Of a DNA stretch of 40,162 bases, positions 38,994 to 40,162 are shown piece after piece. This stretch comes from Streptomyces tailanensis (lineage in GTDB: Bacteria > Actinomycetota > Actinomycetes > Streptomycetales > Streptomycetaceae): positions 1 to 40,162 of the forward strand of contig NZ_VTHJ01000074.1 in assembly GCF_008386495.1 (NCBI RefSeq). Direction: 5' to 3'. Positions within the stretch are counted from its first letter, which is position 1. Each line of letters starts with the position of its first letter. A program made the translations under genes and the position numbers. The notes below the pieces were generated by a model, which did no database searches, was not told the origin of the DNA, and saw only the letters and a list, made by a program, of their open reading frames with translations.

Positions 38994-39911
38994 ATGAGAA
39001 AGCCTCTCGTAGCCGCGCTGTCGGCCCTGGTGATCACCGGGACGGGCGCGGCGCCCGCGTTCGCGGCACCGGACGCCGCGTCCGCGCCGGGAAAGTCGGC
39101 CGGGAGCACGTCGGCGGGCAGCGTGGTCGAGACCGCGACCTCCTTGGTGAACGGCGTCCTGGCCGGCCCCAGCGTCCAGGCCGTGAACTTCGCCGGCACC
39201 GTCGCGCTCAGCAACTGTTCCGGCTCCGTCGTCCGGATGCCCGCCTCCGAGGACAACGACCCGGCCCTGGTGATGACCAACGGCCACTGCCTGGAGACCG
39301 GCTTCCCGGAGCCCGGCGAGGTCATCGTCGACCAGGCCTCGTCCCGCACGTTCGGCCTGCTCAACTCCGCGGGCACCCGCGTCGGCACTCTCCGGGCCAG
39401 CAAGATCGCGTACGGCACGATGACCGACACGGACATGGCGCTGTACCAGCTCACCACCACGTACGCGCAGATCAAGAGCTCGTACGGCATCGACGCGCTG
39501 GTGTACGACACCACGCGCCCGGCCGCCGGCACGGACATCAGCGTCGTCTCCGGCTACTGGAAGCGGATCTACAGCTGCGACGTCGACGGGTTCGCGTACC
39601 GCCTGAAGGAGGGTGCCTGGACCTGGAAGGACTCGATCCGTTACACCTCCGCCTGCAACACCATCGGCGGCACCTCGGGCTCCCCGGTCGTCGACGCGGC
39701 CACCAACAAGGTCGTCGGCGTCAACAACACGGGCAACGAGGACGGCGCGCGCTGCACCGACAACAACCCCTGCGAGGTCGACGCGAACGGCACGGTGACC
39801 GTCCGCCGGGGCATCAACTACGGCCAGCAGACCTGGCACGTCCCGGCCTGCTTCGGCGTGGACAACAAGCTCGACCTCAGCCGCAGCGGCTGCATACTCC
39901 CCAAGCCGTAG
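38994..39911 (+). CDS. Secreted trypsin-like serine protease (S1-type fold)
   Basis: 305 residues. The signal peptide MRKPLVAALSALVITGTGAA continues to a cleavage site near AFA-AP (about residue 26), followed by a short Ser/Ala-rich propeptide-like stretch. The catalytic triad is recognisable: His98 in VMTNGHCLETG, Asp147 in TDTDMALYQL, and Ser230 in GGTSGSPVVD. The pairs of cysteines, for instance in SNCSGS…GHC and YSCDVDG…TSACNT, are consistent with disulfides. It should be exported by Sec and digest proteins outside the cell. ATG 38994 has AGAGGGGA 7 bases upstream; upstream frame extension has no signal peptide. The 165 bases before it contain the direct repeat ACTCAAGTC (twice), of unknown meaning. 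Confidence 0.88.
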   Translation: MRKPLVAALSALVITGTGAAPAFAAPDAASAPGKSAGSTSAGSVVETATSLVNGVLAGPSVQAVNFAGTVALSNCSGSVVRMPASEDNDPALVMTNGHCLETGFPEPGEVIVDQASSRTFGLLNSAGTRVGTLRASKIAYGTMTDTDMALYQLTTTYAQIKSSYGIDALVYDTTRPAAGTDISVVSGYWKRIYSCDVDGFAYRLKEGAWTWKDSIRYTSACNTIGGTSGSPVVDAATNKVVGVNNTGNEDGARCTDNNPCEVDANGTVTVRRGINYGQQTWHVPACFGVDNKLDLSRSGCILPKP

Positions 39912-39920
39912 CGGACCTCC

Positions 39921-40162
39921 TCAAGCCCCGCGCCGGATCGCCCGGCCCGCCAGTACGTCCGTCCGCCGCCCGTCCTCGATGACGAGACGGCCGTCGACGA
40001 GGACGTACGGAATGCCGGTGGCAGGGTGCGCGGGGCCTCGTACGTCGACCCGGCGGCGACCGTCGCCGGGTCGAAGAGGACGAGGCCGGCGCGGTACCGT
40101 TCCTGTGGACTGAGCGAAAGTGAGCCCGCTCAGCCGCACGCCCCGAACGGTCTTGGGCGCTC
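39921..40162 (-). pseudogene. 3' end of an amidohydrolase / D-aminoacylase-type gene, apparently frameshifted (partial)
   Basis: The minus-strand frame ends TGIPYVLVDGRLVIEDGRR and TDVLAGRAIRRGA, the usual C-terminus of amidohydrolase-superfamily enzymes of the N-acyl-D-amino-acid deacylase group. Just upstream, the homologous continuation ERYRAGLVLFDPATVAAGST YEAPRTLP is found in another frame. The two meet near 40020-40025 (CTGCC-ACCGG), where adding one C would restore a single frame. The ERYR frame also hits a stop further upstream, so a second slip may exist before the window edge. Either the gene is inactive or the sequence has an error here. The catalytic metal-binding part lies outside the window. 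Confidence 0.6.

Overview
The window looks like chromosomal DNA of a Streptomyces or a close relative. Evidence: very high GC with G/C-biased third codon positions, many GTG starts, ATGA-coupled operons, a REP-like palindrome of the type common in Streptomyces intergenic DNA, and typical actinobacterial gene families (DHA2 efflux pump with TetR, GTP-dependent PEP carboxykinase, NarL-type two-component pair). No species can be named from sequence alone.

Left part (1 to about 19.2 kb) is accessory. It opens with the tail of a hexapeptide-repeat acetyltransferase and the tail of an ISL3-type transposase. Next is a fructan-use locus at 1.0-13.3 kb: a 5' scrap of a PfkB-type (probably fructokinase) gene facing away, a LacI regulator behind a promoter and a perfect palindromic operator, a complete Opp/Dpp-type ABC importer (binding lipoprotein, two permeases, two ATPases), a cytoplasmic GH32 enzyme translationally coupled to the importer, and a very large exported GH32 enzyme with extra jelly-roll-like domains. 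The inferred flow is extracellular cleavage of a fructan, import of fructo-oligosaccharides, and intracellular hydrolysis to fructose. A GNAT acetyltransferase, a NarL-type sensor/regulator pair, a divergent membrane protein and a decayed IS110-family element follow. The accessory part ends at the 3' half of a tRNA-Gly(CCC) gene, which resembles an integration scar.

Middle part (19.4-25.5 kb) is ordinary chromosome: pckG, a hemolysin III-like membrane protein, a DHA2 drug exporter with its TetR regulator, and a ubiquitin-like/Mut7-C RNase-domain protein. The exporter promoter carries a palindrome over its -10 box, and the mRNA is predicted to be leaderless.

Right part (25.7-35.9 kb) is the most interesting block. 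Two convergent operons have stop codons only 3 bp apart. The plus arm encodes a soluble Ser/Thr kinase, a YbjN-like protein, a single-span membrane protein, a TerY-like VWA protein, a PP2C phosphatase and a divergent tail-anchored kinase with a C-x2-C zinc-ribbon-like motif. The last three match the TerY-P triad known from comparative genomics. The minus arm encodes a membrane-anchored solute-binding-like protein, a TelA-family protein, a lipoprotein fusing a solute-binding domain to a VWA domain, and a two-span membrane protein with a helical tail. Together these suggest a phospho-signalling and surface-sensing system of the tellurite-resistance (Ter) type.

The end (36.0-40.2 kb) holds a REP-like palindrome, a small conserved-looking protein, an alanine/aspartate-type aminotransferase, a Ser/Thr-rich membrane protein, a secreted trypsin-like protease and the frameshifted 3' end of an amidohydrolase gene running off the window.
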